A DNA stretch of 64,000 nt from Labia minor (GCA_963082975.1 OY720344.1:76744053-76808052); one strand, 5' to 3'; shown: positions 1 through 12,200, counted from the first letter of the stretch. Notes: generated by a model not told the origin, from the letters alone. Program-made: numbers and translations.

Positions 1-84
1 TACAATTCATTTAAGAATATATTTAAATGAAAAGGAAAATTGAATAATAATAAGGCAAATAAATTCACTTCTATTATGATTAAA

Positions 85-187
85 CTAACTGATCAGAATG
101 CCTTTAGCGATCTTCGCTCTTCTACAGGGGTTCTTCCCCCTGTACCCCGTGTCGTACATAGTATTTAGCTGAAAGTCTGTTTGCAAA
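85..187 (-). repeat. Decayed Helitron-like 3' end
   Basis: Read on the minus strand, this stretch has a GC-rich segment, then a short hairpin (AGCGA-tct-TCGCT) and ends in TTAG followed by T, close to the CTRR-T terminus of Helitrons. The same block, including a 'catagtattt..ctgaaagtctg' tract, recurs at 33435-33545, where the terminus is a canonical CTAG-T. I infer an old Helitron terminus. No coding sequence is attached. Confidence 0.4.
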
Positions 188-190
188 ATG

Positions 191-1800
191 TGTTTAATAT
201 ATTATTAATTTGTTTTATAAAACTAAAAATAACTTTTTTAACTCATTTGGTCTTCCCAAAACCCCATGTAAAATTTAAATAAATTCATATATTTATATTT
301 TTAATTTAAATACGATTTGATTTAAACTGAGTCATAATAATTGGTGTTCCGAAATATTGAATGTGTATTATGTTTTTAGCGGGATTGGATTTGATCTAAT
401 ATTGTCCAATTCTCCTAAGATTAAAAAAATTAATAAGTTGAGTCCTACCCCATTTCAATTCATTTACTTACCCAAGTTGGATGAGAAATAATAATAATCA
501 AATAATACTTCTATTTTAATATTACAAATAAATATTCAAATTTTAAGAATTATAATTGAACTCATATTTATGAATTTAATAGCAAATTGATTTTTAAGTT
601 ATATTTTATTTATAATATAGCACTTTTTATTAATATTAAAATTAATCTTAACAACCTTATTTGTGGTTATAGTTTTTTCTAATTTATAATTCATTTTTTT
701 ATTTATCAATCAAATATTATAAAATTTAGAATGTATGTACATGTAAATTAAAGAAATTTAGAATTTGTATAATTTGAATATTTTTTTCTAAATTAACTAA
801 TAAATATTTAATTCTAATATTGTATTATTATAACAAAAATAACTTACTGATATTTTAAAAAATCATTGCCTAAACACCTGTATATAGATTTTTTGAGAAA
901 TTCTTATTATTCTTTTATTTACTCTATCTAAATTATATTTTATTTTTAAAACTTTCACTTTGACGAAAAGTAATACAACTATACTTGGACTTGGAGAGAC
1001 AGAAACTCTCCACCTGCATATCTCTCCGGTTTAAATGATCTTTAGATTTATGCGAAATGTAGGTTAAATGATAATTCATTTATTTGAAAAAACTAAAATA
1101 GCATAGAAAGAGGAAATACTTATTTCAAAGAATGTAACAAATTTTAAAAGAATTATTATTTTATAAAATTTACATAATATCAATCAAATCCAAAACAGTT
1201 GATTATACTAGAAGAAATAGTGTTACATGTTAATGAAGTTTTTTAGTGTGGTATATAAGTATATATATATATATATATATAAGTTATAGCTCTATAAAGG
1301 AATTTAATTAATAAAATAGAAAGCAAATGAAAACTAAGAGCGTCCAACGTTTTTAGTTGAATATGAAGAAACTCATTCATAAACTTTGTCAGGCTTATAG
1401 AAAAATTATTTTAGTTTTTTAGTCCATAAGAAAAACGTTATTTTTTATAAAAATTTTTTATAGGTATTTATATTATTTTATTCTTTGTAGTGCAATTTTA
1501 ATTCGATAAATTTATTTAATATAACAAGAAAAATAGAAAAAATATTAACCTTCAAAACTGATTTTATGTATTTCTGTTTAGTAAATGTTATTATTGAATA
1601 ATAATTATTATATTATATTTTTAAATAAAAAATTAATTAAAATATGAGATTTTATAAATGTATATAGGATATTGTATCTTCATAAAAAAAGGTTTTCGAT
1701 TATATTGCATTATTTTATTTTCTTTCTGGGACGCATATAAAAAGGATCTTTCTTCTATGCCATTTGAGGTGAAATCTACCCCTTCTACCTTAGATTAATA
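191..1800. other. AT-rich stretch, no gene seen
   Basis: Very AT-rich sequence with a (TA)n run near 1260-1280 and no ORF, splice-bounded exon or transposon end that I can recognise. Confidence 0.5.
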
Positions 1801-1814
1801 AGAATACATCAATA

Positions 1815-2340
1815 ATTTTAATGCTATAAAATATTTTTAATTACTTTCAAAATGAAAATCTATTCTGAAATCAATATTTATGCTTCAGAATCCCTTAAAA
1901 AAATTAATCAGAGCAATACAAAAGGAGTTAGTTACTTGCAAATAGAATAAAACAAAAAAATGTGTGTGATTATGATTATATTAAGTAAATGTTATTATTG
2001 AAGTAATGTTTTTAAAATATATTTATTGTAATTATTATATATTAATTAAAAAAATGTATCTTTTAATGTTATAAATTATTTTGAATTTTTTTCAAAATGA
2101 AAACCAACTCAATATTTATCCGTCAGATGGCATTAATGAAAATTCAAATATTCAATCAATTAATCTATAATTGCATTAAAATTAATTAATTATAATTCAA
2201 TTATATTTCTTCCATACCTTCTAGTGATCCATTGAAATATGTATAAAAATTTTCAAAAGTCTATTTTAATTTAAAGCTGATGAAAAATCGATTTCAATTT
2301 GTCATAAGAGCGAACAGACTGACCTGAAACCAAGTTGATT
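1815..2340 (+). repeat. Dispersed repeat, two overlapping partial copies
   Basis: Two partial copies of a repeat that recurs at about 17560-17890. Shared blocks include 'caaaatgaaaatctat..tgaaatcaatattta' (near 1850), 'ggagcaatacaaaag'-like text (near 1910), and 'ccattgaaatat.tataaaaattttcaaaagtct' followed by a spaced 'gcgaacagac' (2230-2325). No reading frame spans it. Its transposon class is not recognised. Confidence 0.6.
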
Positions 2341-3264
2341 AAACCTTATAATAATTATAAAAAAACTTCATTAAAATGATAGCTTTTCGCAAAAATAATA
2401 TTATGAGATATTATCGATTAAAAAAATCGTTGCTGAATTTACATAACTAGATTGCATATTAAAATAATCTTTTATTTTAATTATATAAACTATTGATTTA
2501 ATTTTAATTTACATGATAAGATAAAATAACACGAGCTAAGAATTATTTATTTACCAAATTTTTATTAGTTATGAGGAAGAAATTGATTGACACTCAATTT
2601 ATTGACTATAATCACTTTTAAAGTAATAACACCTATTTATATTTTGTAATTATTCTAAAATTCTTATAAATGATACTAATTGATGTATAAAAAAACTCAA
2701 AAATTTCCTATATTTCTCTCAATAAACAGAACCAAAATGATTTATATAAAAAAATTAATGTTGTTTATAATTAGTTTTTGCTGTCAGTGATATTGATTGT
2801 TTGTTTTAAATTTTCTTTATTTAATAACTAATAATTAATTTTATCAAAAAAATTTGCCAATTATAAATTTGTTATTCAAATATATTATAATATTTATAAA
2901 AAAAATTTAAAAATATTATCTCATTAATTATGATAAATAGCAAATAAAATATATTATATAGGATATAATATTAAGGTTAATCTAAAGTCCGATCGATCAA
3001 CCGTGTGTATCTAACTATTTATGTCCTTTACACCTAATCATTTCAAAATTTCCAGGTCATAAACCAAACACTATATTGGATTTTAATGTTATCAGCTTCT
3101 AACATATATATCTCTATTTGACCATTTTACTCTTATCGTCTAATTTTGCCAACTAATGCTGAAATTAAATTAAAAATAATAATAAATAGATAAGTAAATT
3201 TAATCGTTTTTAATATTGAAGGATAAAAACAAAACAAATAATAATTCAAATAAAAAAAAAAAAA
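2341..3264. other. AT-rich stretch, nothing recognised
   Basis: No coding, RNA or repeat feature that I can support. Only A/T runs are present. Confidence 0.5.
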
Positions 3265-3533
3265 ACCTCTGGTACGTCCTACGCAAGGACAACGCCTATC
3301 AAGTTATATCAACTAAGTGTCCTATGATCAGTAGAACGAGTCCTATCAACCTTTACCTTGATTTTCTTGATCGGAGACGCTACTTTTTATCAAGTAGCTA
3401 TTCCCCAATGTTGATCCCGGAGGATGGGTTGACTCCGTCCCATAGACCCCAGCTAGAGATATTCCCTTGCCAGGCCCGGGACTTGACCATGTGAATGTGA
3501 AACAGCGAGGCTAGCCTCTCACCCAATGGCGTC
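3265..3533 (-). mobile_element. tRNA-derived SINE with T-rich tail
   Basis: About 270 bp, matched over most of its length by 31159-31433 on the plus strand. Read 5'->3' on the minus strand, it begins with a tRNA-like head and ends at a conserved 'ccttgcgtaggacgtac' block followed directly by a run of T (seen as poly-A on the plus strand at 3251-3265). The distal part of the B-box region is shortened here compared with the other copy. The open frame at 3216-3494 on the plus strand is a by-product of the repeat and not a gene. Confidence 0.72.
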
Positions 3534-4000
3534 TATGTAATTCAAATAACTTGAATTATAAATAATAATAAAATAAAAAAAATGAAATTTGATTATGAAT
3601 GACATTTGGTTGATTTATAGTAAGTATCAGAGAATGGATATATTTCCCGAATGTGTTAAAGTTAGAGGATTAATTTAGAGGATCCTAGAGGGACATAATT
3701 ATAGACGTTTTTTTTAACTAAATACTTTATAAATTAGAGAATTAGAGAGAATGTTGGTTAAAAGTGGGGTGACCTGGGAAACTGTTGACTTTAAGAGAGA
3801 TAGAAGATTTAAGTAAATACACTTTGATATGATTTTGTGAAATATTAACTAAAGCTCTCGAACTATAAACGCAAAAAGAAAGTAAAATTTACCAATATAA
3901 AACATTTTTAAAATTTTAAGTATAATAAATTTATTTATATTTTATATTAAGTGGGATATAGAACTTGAAAATTTATAGAAATATACTAGATTTAAATATA

Positions 4001-4376
4001 CCTTAATGATAGATCTGAGTAAAAAACCGTCGCACAAGACTTATATAACGAACGGTTTTCTTTGACCAAAACCTCGACAAATATCATTGAACAACCCCCG
4101 TATTCACCGGATTTAGCCCTTTGTGACTTTTTTCTCTTCCAAAAACTTAAATTGTCACCCCGCGGACCCCGCTTTGAGTCGATAAAGGCTATTAAGGAGA
4201 ATTCGCTAAAGGAGCTGAAGGTGATCCCTTCAAACGCGTTTATGACTAGATTTATCGTTGGCATATGTGTATAGTTTCGAACGGAGCCTATTTTGAAGGC
4301 AACAAAATAAATTTTAATGATTGAACAATTATTTTGCGTTTTATTAAACAATTCTCGATACTTCTTTGACAGAAGG
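4001..4376 (+). pseudogene. Mariner transposase C-terminal relic
   Basis: Encodes the C-terminal end of a mariner (DD34D) transposase. 'PPYSPDLALCDFFLF' around 4098-4140 matches the family motif holding the last catalytic Asp (PPYSPDLAPxDxxLF), followed by a 'RFESIKAIKENSLKELK' segment. After about residue 58 the frame shifts by one base: 'RWHMCIVSNGAYFEG' continues in another frame (about 4272-4318). Flanks look like TA|CCTT at 3999 and AAGG|TA at 4376, so it may be an internally deleted element. The N-terminal two thirds are absent. Confidence 0.72.
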
Positions 4377-4913
4377 TATATATATATATATAATAAGTCA
4401 AAATTAACCATCCATTTACCATAACATACCAACTGTGGCTTTTAAGGTCCAGAATTACAAAAATTCTCTTCTTAAAATTATTTTGAAAATGGCCCTAAAA
4501 TGGGCGCCGAAACGTTGAGATTCAAATTCCATTTAAATACGTGAAATCAATTTGAAACTTTTCTTAATCTAAACCAGTGGTCTTCAAACTGGGTTCCGCG
4601 GAACCCTGTGGTTCCGTGAACCAAGCCCAAGGGTTCCGTGACTATCGTTATTTTTTACGTTTTATTTATATACATAGCTAGCTGGCCCGGCAAACGTTGT
4701 TTTGCCATGTAAATAATTTCTAGAGAATATCTAGTGTAGAAAAAAATAACTAACTTATTGAAAGAGTGTAAGGATGTATGAGTGAAAAAGGCATGGAGCG
4801 CTGTGAACGATGAGGGAATATAAAAATAACAAAACACCAAACATTATTTTTTTTAATTTATTATAATTTATTGTAAGCAATAAGTATTTATATCATTAAT
4901 TCATTACATAATA

Positions 4914-5679
4914 TTAATCTCTTGATGCTACAGCGTGGAAAATATTTTTTGTTAGGCCGTCTTTAGATAAAACAAATAAACTTAATGGTTTACCCACTCG
5001 AGAGCATGCAATGTATAATTGTCCATGTGAAAAACATGGTGTGCTCAAATCTAAGCCACAAACAGACATTGGTTGATCTTGGGATTTATTAATAGTCATT
5101 GCAAATGCAAATCTAATCGGAAACTGAATACGTTTAAATTGAATTGGCACATCTGTCGGTATAATAAGTATTTGTGGTATTAACATGTTTTCACCTTGCG
5201 TACCGTTGCACAGCCGTGGCGGGTTCAAATTACTAAGCAAAATAATTAGAGATCCAGCCTTCAATTGTAAGTTATGCGGTGGCATGCCTGGCAAATCCAG
5301 TGAGTTCAAAAACTCTGTTAGAAAATTTACATCTTCAGTGGCACCGTAAAATGTATCAATAGATTTATATGATACCAAGTCCTCTGGCAATAACTGTTGT
5401 ATCTTAAGATTCAAAATGTTCACATTTCTTGCCGCTAAAATTGCTCTTTCTGCAAACCACTCGAGATTTATGTAATTCGTGTGTACATCGGGAAATAATT
5501 GTTCGATGAAAGCATCTTCCGAAATTAGCCGGTAATTTTACGCATTCAGTTTCATCTATAGTGAGTTTTCCATCGTCGATATCTAAGAGTTGATTTGAGA
5601 ATGTTTCAGCGGATGGATCTTGAAGCATTTGAACGCGAATATTTACTTTCAGCTGTACTTTTTCAACATTACGCCACAA
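4914..5679 (-). pseudogene. Helitron helicase, C-terminal half (frameshifted)
   Basis: Two overlapping minus-strand frames (5679-5404, then 5423-4914) together give the C-terminal half of a Helitron PIF1-like DNA helicase. Visible family signatures are 'YKSIDT', 'PPHNLQLKAGS', 'NLNPPRLCNGT', the 'FAFAMTINKSQDQPM' helicase motif and 'HGQLYIACSRVGK' near the end. Compared with what I know of the family, about 20-30 residues are missing after 'LCNGT', where the frame jumps to 'GENMLIPQI'. One frameshift at about 5410 breaks the gene. In an intact element this enzyme unwinds DNA during rolling-circle transposition. This copy is dead. Confidence 0.85.
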
Positions 5680-5819
5680 TGGCGATGATTTTATGCAGGC
5701 GTTGGACGTGAAATGACGGGAAGTGTTTGTCTGAAGTTACCTGAAAGGACTAATAGAGTGCGACCAAATAGTTTGCCGTTATTATTAATATCTTTCAATG
5801 TCCTGTTCAACGCTTTAAG

Positions 5820-6233
5820 CTAATGTTTGTGTCCCATGGTACATTCATCACAGATGAAAATTTTACACTGTTTCATGGTGGCTGTGGCTACGATCGATTG
5901 TTTTTTTATGTTGCACACTCCGTCAGGGTTATTTTGAATATTTATTGGTAGCTTAAATACTGAATGAGCTGTTCTGACTCCATCCAATAAAGTTGCTGCA
6001 ATGTCCGATGATGCAATAGTCAATATGATGTCATTATTTGATCGTATTTCGGCGAGAATTAGCGAAATAAGGAATGTGTTGTCAGTTCCACCTGGTGCAT
6101 CTAAAACGAAGAACCCACTTAGTCCTGCTGAAACTGCGAGCATAATGCGATCGTAAATGATTCTTTGTTCCCCATTCATTAGTGAGACATTGCGAGTAAT
6201 AATCGCCGCCATTTCTACAGTGTTACAGTTCAC
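5820..6233 (-). pseudogene. Helitron helicase, ATP-binding half (degenerate)
   Basis: A 137-residue open frame with the start of the PIF1 helicase domain: 'NGEQRIIYDRI' (Q-motif-like), a Walker A region reading APGGTDNTFL (about residues 46-55) and a Walker B region 'IFICDECTMGHKH' at the C-terminal end. The Walker A lysine, which contacts ATP phosphate (family GGTGKT), is replaced here (GGTDNT), so the protein could not hydrolyse ATP normally. The frame ends exactly where the family protein continues into the next piece at 5679, about 140 bp away, which shows a deletion or frameshift. Confidence 0.83.
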
Positions 6234-6650
6234 GATTCATTTCAGTGTTCATTAAATTATAGACCACTGGACTCTTATGGAACATTAGAAGCAAGGAGAA
6301 TCAGTACTGATGAAGAGCCTAGTCTAACATACAATTTAAGAAGAGGGTTGACTTTAAATGTAAAAGAAAAAGATTTGTACCCCTCTCGCTACATCGCTTG
6401 CAAATTCGACAATCTCTGGTACTTTGGAATAATAACGAATGATTCCAAAGAAGATGGGGACGAAACAGTGAAGTTTCTTCACCCAGCAGGACCATCCTCC
6501 TCATTTTACTGGCCAAAACGAGATGATATCTGTGATGTGCCGATTCCTCACATCCTTGCAATAGTAGAGCCACCTCATACCTCAACGGGAAGGAAATATC
6601 AATTTTCAAAGGAGTGCCTAGTATTAATTGAAAAGCTGATGATTCATTAA
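6225..6650 (+). pseudogene. TE-associated ORF fragment (KDVxxGxYVAC-like)
   Basis: Open from about 6225 to the stop at 6648-6650, opposite in sense to the Helitron helicase. Recognisable features are 'YIACKFDNLWYFGII' (6396-6440), 'VKFLHPAGP', 'FYWPKRDD', 'VPIPHIL' and 'TGRKYQFS'. I recall this small beta-rich domain recurring in unannotated transposon proteins of arthropods and cnidarians, but I cannot name the family with certainty. The fragment has no start and was probably carried into the Helitron. It may represent only the C-terminal end of its parent protein. Confidence 0.55.
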
Positions 6651-6782
6651 AAATGCCTTCACAGAGAACTATGTTTCCCACATATTTAAGTGTAGTTTAT
6701 TCTTAATTAAACAGCTGTACCCAGCAGGAGAATTATTATTGTTATTATTAATTATTAATGTATGCTTTTCATGCACAGTTTC

Positions 6783-7250
6783 TTAGCACAGTGAATTAGC
6801 ACAAACTGGAAACGTCACACATCCACATAAATTATTAAAAAACCATTTAATCAATTCTTTATAATTATTACATTCGAAAAACAAATGATTAGTGTCCTGA
6901 ACGCTCAAATTATCACACTCACATAACTCAGAGTCAACAACACCTATCCGAAACAAATGTGATCGTATGCATGCGTGACCAACTCGAAGGCGATTTATCG
7001 TTGTAATAGTACTTCTTTTTACTTTATGGTTATAAAACCATGGCACACTCTTTATTTCCGGCACAAAACGAAACAGATTTCTGCCCTTACATGCGCTGGA
7101 CCATTCAGCTTGCCACAGCATCGTGACTTCTTTTTTTAAACAGAATAGCAAGTCATTTGCTTCTAGGTCCATAATAACCGTCTGCCCTTGAGATGTTGCG
7201 CGCACCGCACCTGTGTCCGCAACAGCATTGCCCTTTCTGCCAATACTCAA
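6783..7250 (-). pseudogene. Jockey/I-type non-LTR retrotransposon C-terminal fragment
   Basis: A 155-residue frame resembling the end of ORF2 in Jockey-like non-LTR retrotransposons. It starts with 'GRKGNAVADTGAV', the last RNase H motif (G.xGNxxAD), then a tryptophan-rich linker 'LWQAEWSSACKGR', 'INRLRVGHACIRSHLFRIG' and the Cys/His knuckle C-x-C-x(8)-H-x(4)-C ('CECDNLSVQDTNHLFFEC'). The reverse transcriptase and endonuclease are missing. It lies inside the Helitron in the same orientation as the helicase, so it was probably captured or inserted before the Helitron stopped moving. Confidence 0.8.
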
Positions 7251-7589
7251 AAACTATCTGAGATAAAAAATTAAAATTTGGTGGTGTTTTTCATGTTTAT
7301 AAATAGAACATATTTACCAATTTTTATAAAAATCTGAGATTTTGGGTGAAACGGCCTGGATGAGTTGACGTGACTCGGAACGAACATTGTGACATGAGAA
7401 TTTTATATATAGATATGCAATTTTTTTAACATTATGTTCTTTAGTATAATAATTCAATAGTTCGAATATTAAGAATTTTTTTAAGTATTAATTTAATATT
7501 AATATTAATTCTATAGGGTTCCGTTGAAAAATATATTAACGTATAGGGTTCCGCAACTCCAGAAAGTTTGAAGACCACTGACCCAAACG

Positions 7590-8550
7590 AATATATATCC
7601 ACATTTCTTGAAGTGAGATTAATTTTTATTTTAAATTAAAAAAATAATCATCTTAATTGCTTCAAAAGTAAGCATAGAACAATTTTTTTGTTGTTGCTGT
7701 AGTCTAATTAATGTACTACTTATAAACCTTTTCGGAAAAAAATACTTTATGAATAATTAAATAATATTAAAAATAATTACCTAAAAAAAATATATAAAAT
7801 TAATTTGATGGTTTGGTGGTGTAGACTTGAGCTCTTTTTAATTTTCTATGATTAGGAATGATTGACTTTTTTTGTTTTAAAGTATAATATTTCAGTTTTA
7901 TGTATGTTTTATGCATTTTTTTAATATTCTTAAATGCATAATGTATTTTTTATTCTGTTAATATAACCGACATTTTTTTTTATTATAAATATTATTATTA
8001 TTATATAAAATTGTCTCTATATGAACTAATTTTTCATTTTATTTCATTAAAAGGGATATGAGTAGCAAACTTGTACTCATTTGATGTTCCAAATTTATAA
8101 AATTTATATAAATTTTAAATTAATTTTGTATTTAAAAAATAGAGATATGTAATAGAATTATTAGAATAATTAAAAAATATTTTAATATAATATTAATACC
8201 AACACACAAATTATTCCAATATATGATAAATCAAATGATTAATAAGTAATTCTTTCTTTTTTATTAAATACTTTATTATTAATTAAGTATTGATAGTTCT
8301 GGATGAAGCTAATTACTTAAAAGCATACCTTCCAAAACTTTTTTTTAACTTATTTATATTAGGTGAATGTTTATTTAGAAATTATAGATAAATTTTACTA
8401 AACATTGACCGTATTTATGTGTTTTTTTCCGCCCCATTAAATTGTCTTAAAACTCTTATGTGGTTGAACCGCCCACCTAGACAATCTATCCTTTAGTCTT
8501 TAGAGAGGATAAAATTCAAGGACTATACTCTACTTATTATAAATTATTAT
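7590..8550. other. AT-rich spacer
   Basis: No gene or transposon end that I can identify between the two hAT elements. Confidence 0.5.
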
Positions 8551-8560
8551 CTGATGCAAT

Positions 8561-9247
8561 CAGTGGCGTACCTAAGGGGGGGCGGTGGGTGCGGTCCGCA
8601 CTGGGCGGCACTTATCTTGGGGCGGCATTTTTTATATTTAGTTATAGTTGTAAAAAGCAACATTCATTTCATATTTATTTTTTTTCTTTCTTGAATAATA
8701 AATGATTATTATGATTATTATAAGTTTACTATTTGATTTATATAAATTATGATCAACTATATGATTTCGAATATTATTCCTCGGTGTATATAAATGCATT
8801 TTAGTGTAAATTTTGAATTCTAATTCCAAGAACAGGATAATAATTTTATTTTATTGTATTCATTAAAATTCGTTGAATTCGTAAACGCATCTTTAAGATT
8901 TTGTTCGGCAAAATTATCTTTGTTCTTCAATGAGTCAATTAAGACTACAAAATCTTGCAATATTATCAATAGAACAAGAAATTACAAATAATATAAATTT
9001 TGAGAGCATTATAAACGATTTTTCTAGTATGAAAGCTAGAAGAGTAAATATTATATAAATATGTTTACGAGTGCATACAAATATAGGTAAAAAAATTTAC
9101 TCTGTGTATTAATTAATATTGATTAAATAACTTAATAATTTATTTATGTGTATTAATTTATAAAAACCACTATTTGATTGACTTATAATAGAAAGGGCGG
9201 CAAACTGGAGATCGCCCCGGGCGGCAAAAGTTCTAGGTACGCCACTG
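8561..9247 (+). mobile_element. hAT transposon remnant with perfect 8-bp TSD
   Basis: A 687-bp element with terminal inverted repeats CAGTGGCGTACCTA (8561) and TAGGTACGCCACTG (ending 9247), flanked by identical 8-bp duplications GATGCAAT at 8553-8560 and 9248-9255. Eight-base duplications with CAGTGG ends are diagnostic of the hAT superfamily. Subterminal G-rich tracts (ggcggtgggtgcgg and the matching gggcggcaaa) also agree between the ends. Only the last part of a transposase remains. Confidence 0.9.
8930..9058 (+). pseudogene. hAT transposase C-terminal end
   Basis: A 42-codon in-frame end reading 'MSQLRLQNLAILSIEQE' and then 'INFESIINDFSSMKARR' before TAA at 9056-9058. I recognise this as the C-terminal dimerisation tail of ZMYM/TTF-zinc-finger type hAT transposases (family form: MSQERLSxLAILSIExE...FDxIIxxFAxxKARK). 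The preceding residues seem to lie in another frame, so the gene is broken just upstream. It sits within the 8561-9247 element in the expected orientation. Confidence 0.78.
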
Positions 9248-9255
9248 GATGCAAT

Positions 9256-12200
9256 TAACGTTTGATATCTTGATACCTTTAAATAAATTATAATATTAGA
9301 CTAATTCTTATAACTAAGTCTACTCTAAATTAATTAATTTAGATCTTAATCTTGATCTTTTTATTATATTAATTTATTATATAGCATTTTATATTATAGC
9401 AATTTATTATATTAAGAATTTAATTAAACAATAACTATTCACCACATATGTTTATGATTTGTTTATTGTCTCTATATGAAACAGTTGTATGTTTAAAGCA
9501 TATTTTCGATTATAATGATCTAGGTCAGGTAGATATGAATAATTCATACTCAATATTACTAATCAATTGTATTTGTTATTTTGTTATGAAAAATGATATC
9601 AAAATGCTTTCCATTATATAATCAACAATTAATTAATCAGAATCTGCATTTCATATGCTGAAAAAAAGTGGAGGTCAATACTCTTTTTATTCACAAAATA
9701 CTATAATCATACAAAATTTTATTTCCTTTTTATAATTTCACTTAATATTAGTGATATTATATATATATATTACTTTATCTAGGTTAATAAAATGTAATAT
9801 TACAATAATTAAATATTATATTATTACGGTGTCGGTATCTGTCAGTCCTTATATGATGTGATTTACCATATGTGATAACTTTCAAAAGATAGCAATGTGT
9901 AAATAATGAGATTAAAATATTTTATTGTATTTATTATTATTAATATAATATTAATTTAAAATTTAATTCAGTTTTAAATAAAAGAGTAAATTTCAAAAAT
10001 TATAATTATAGAAATTTTTGAAAATTTTTTTTTTTTTATGGTAGGTAAGTAAATTCCCTTTCATAATTAATTATAACCCTAAAATACCCGATATAATGGG
10101 TTATTTTCTACTATCCCTAATTATTTCCTATCAAATTATTATTATTATTATTATAAGAATTGAGATTTAATTAAAAATAATTATTATTTTTAAATTAACT
10201 AAATTTTTCATAACTATATATAGGGAAAAAATTAAAAATAATATTAACGAGAGAGAGAGTACTTATTCTATTTTTATTTTTAATTTTCAATGTTAAACCA
10301 TCTCAAGAAATATTTTAAGTAACCAAATGATGGTTATATAAACATTTTTCCAGAATATTTATTTACTTACATAACTATAATTTATGATATTTTTATAACA
10401 CATGCTCAATAAAATGCATATTAATTTGATATTGATAAAATAAAAAATTATTGATTTTTTTTATTACTTAAAATATCCATTTTGAAAATTGAAATAATAA
10501 TAATATTTATATATACTTTTTTATATAGTAGATATATTTTACGTTTAATTAACAATTAATTATTTTTTATTACTATTGTATCAAAAACCATTTCAACTAT
10601 TTTAGATGTTTTATTTGTAATATATTTTATAATATTAAAATTCTATTAGGTTTTTTATATATTTTTGAACTTGTTATATATAATCCTAGGTTTCTTTGAT
10701 CCGCACTATTTCATTGAATCACTTTTTAAAAAATTAAAATTGATTTATAGTGAAACGTTAATATTTTTATACCACGAATAGTCCTTTGTGGATATATTTT
10801 TGATCAGTGTTATGAATTATATACTTACATATTTTAATTTTTTTAATCTTAAACAAATTATAAACAACACACAATAACAAAAAAAAAATATTAAAATAAA
10901 AATTCAACTTAAAATGGATGAGTTTTGAGTTGTTTTAATTTCGTTATTAAAATTTAAATAATAATTAATGTATTTTAATAAGTTGTATTGGCTATAGATT
11001 CTTTGGAATGGTTGAATTTGAATATAAAGGTAATGTAAAATGAGGAATTTGATAGATTGTTAAAAAACCAAATATTTCTTTAAAGGAAATGATAAAATTA
11101 AACTATAATTATGCTTAATTATAATTTAGTATATTGATATATATTATCACTTCTTCTCATTCTATTAATATAATATTTATATTTAAAATAAAATCAGTTT
11201 TACTATATATGTTATACTAGTTAACAGTTAAGTAATTAATTATTATATAAGATTTGATTAATTATTTTATTGAATTCTTATAAATAATTAATAACTAATA
11301 ACTATTTTTAACAAAAATACAATTTCAATTATCAAAAATATACTTTGAGGAATTGATATTTGACAATTTTATTCAAAATATTATATCCATATAATAAAAG
11401 AATCAATTGATTTACTTTAATTTAGATTTTAGAAAATAACATAAAAAAGTTAACATAGACCATAGAGATTATGAAATGAAAAAGCCATATCAATTTATAG
11501 TTTTTTTATTGCAAAAGTTGAATAAAAATAATAATAGAAATTATATATATAAATAATAAATTAAAGTTTAAATAATATTTATGTAATACCAATGTTTCAA
11601 TTTTGAATCATACAAATTTTAAAAGATATTAATTTATTTTAAATGATGAAAATCGCATTTTCAAGTAAATTTAATATTTATCATGTAATTAAAATAAGAA
11701 AATAATGTAAAATAAAAATAGATTCGATATATATCTATTTTTATAGCACAATGGAACTCAAAAGAGCAGCAGAAATTACATCCCTTCAACCATTCCTAGC
11801 TACTTATATACGATTTTTACGTTTTCTCAATTATTTGATATATATATATATAATTTAATATTATCTACAAATATTTAATTTAATCTTGAATTATTTATTA
11901 AAAAAGGGCAACCTTAAAAACTATAATTGCTATCAATCATAATATAAAGGACATTATAAAAACTAAAAAATTGATTAATATTGATTTCCTAATCCATAAA
12001 AGGTTATACATAAATAAAGATAAATGACAAGATAAAGATTAAGAATCAATGATAATAAAAAATAAAAAAAATTGTTGATGTTAAAACATCTGATGTCAAT
12101 CGATTGGAAATTGTATGGCAATGAACTTGAATATTTAATTAAGAAGAAATTAAAAATAAATAGAATACACAAGCATTCACTATCAATTTCTTCTGTAGCC

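Larger units (their letters stand above)
4678..7413 (-). mobile_element. Helitron, defective, with captured sequence
   Basis: Both ends are readable on the minus strand. The 5' end at 7413 is TCTATATATAAAA preceded by A. The 3' end has a GGCAAA-acaacg-TTTGCC hairpin (about 4689-4707), a short spacer and CTAG at 4681-4678. Both fit the Helitron pattern (5'-TC, 3' hairpin plus CTRR), although the base after CTAG is C where T is expected. Inside are a broken PIF1-type helicase in two or three pieces, a foreign plus-strand ORF and a non-LTR retrotransposon fragment. The Rep (HUH) domain is absent, so the element cannot move on its own. Confidence 0.82.
4575..7580. mobile_element. hAT element interrupted by a Helitron
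   Basis: Outer element with terminal inverted repeats: CAGTGGTCTTCAAACT at 4575 and AGTTTGAAGACCACTG ending at 7580. Both are followed inwards by repeated 'gggttccg' motifs typical of one hAT subfamily. The 8-bp flanks atctaaac (4567-4574) and acccaaac (7581-7588) agree at 6 of 8 positions, consistent with an aged target-site duplication. Once the inner Helitron (4678-7413) is removed only about 270 bp remain, so the hAT was already a non-autonomous shell. No hAT transposase is left. Confidence 0.75.

Noticed and set aside
3992-4432. 146-residue minus-strand ORF
   Set aside because: Antisense to the mariner relic, and its composition is that of a shadow frame.
6319-6681. 120-residue minus-strand ORF
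   Set aside because: Antisense to the better plus-strand TE frame at 6225-6650.
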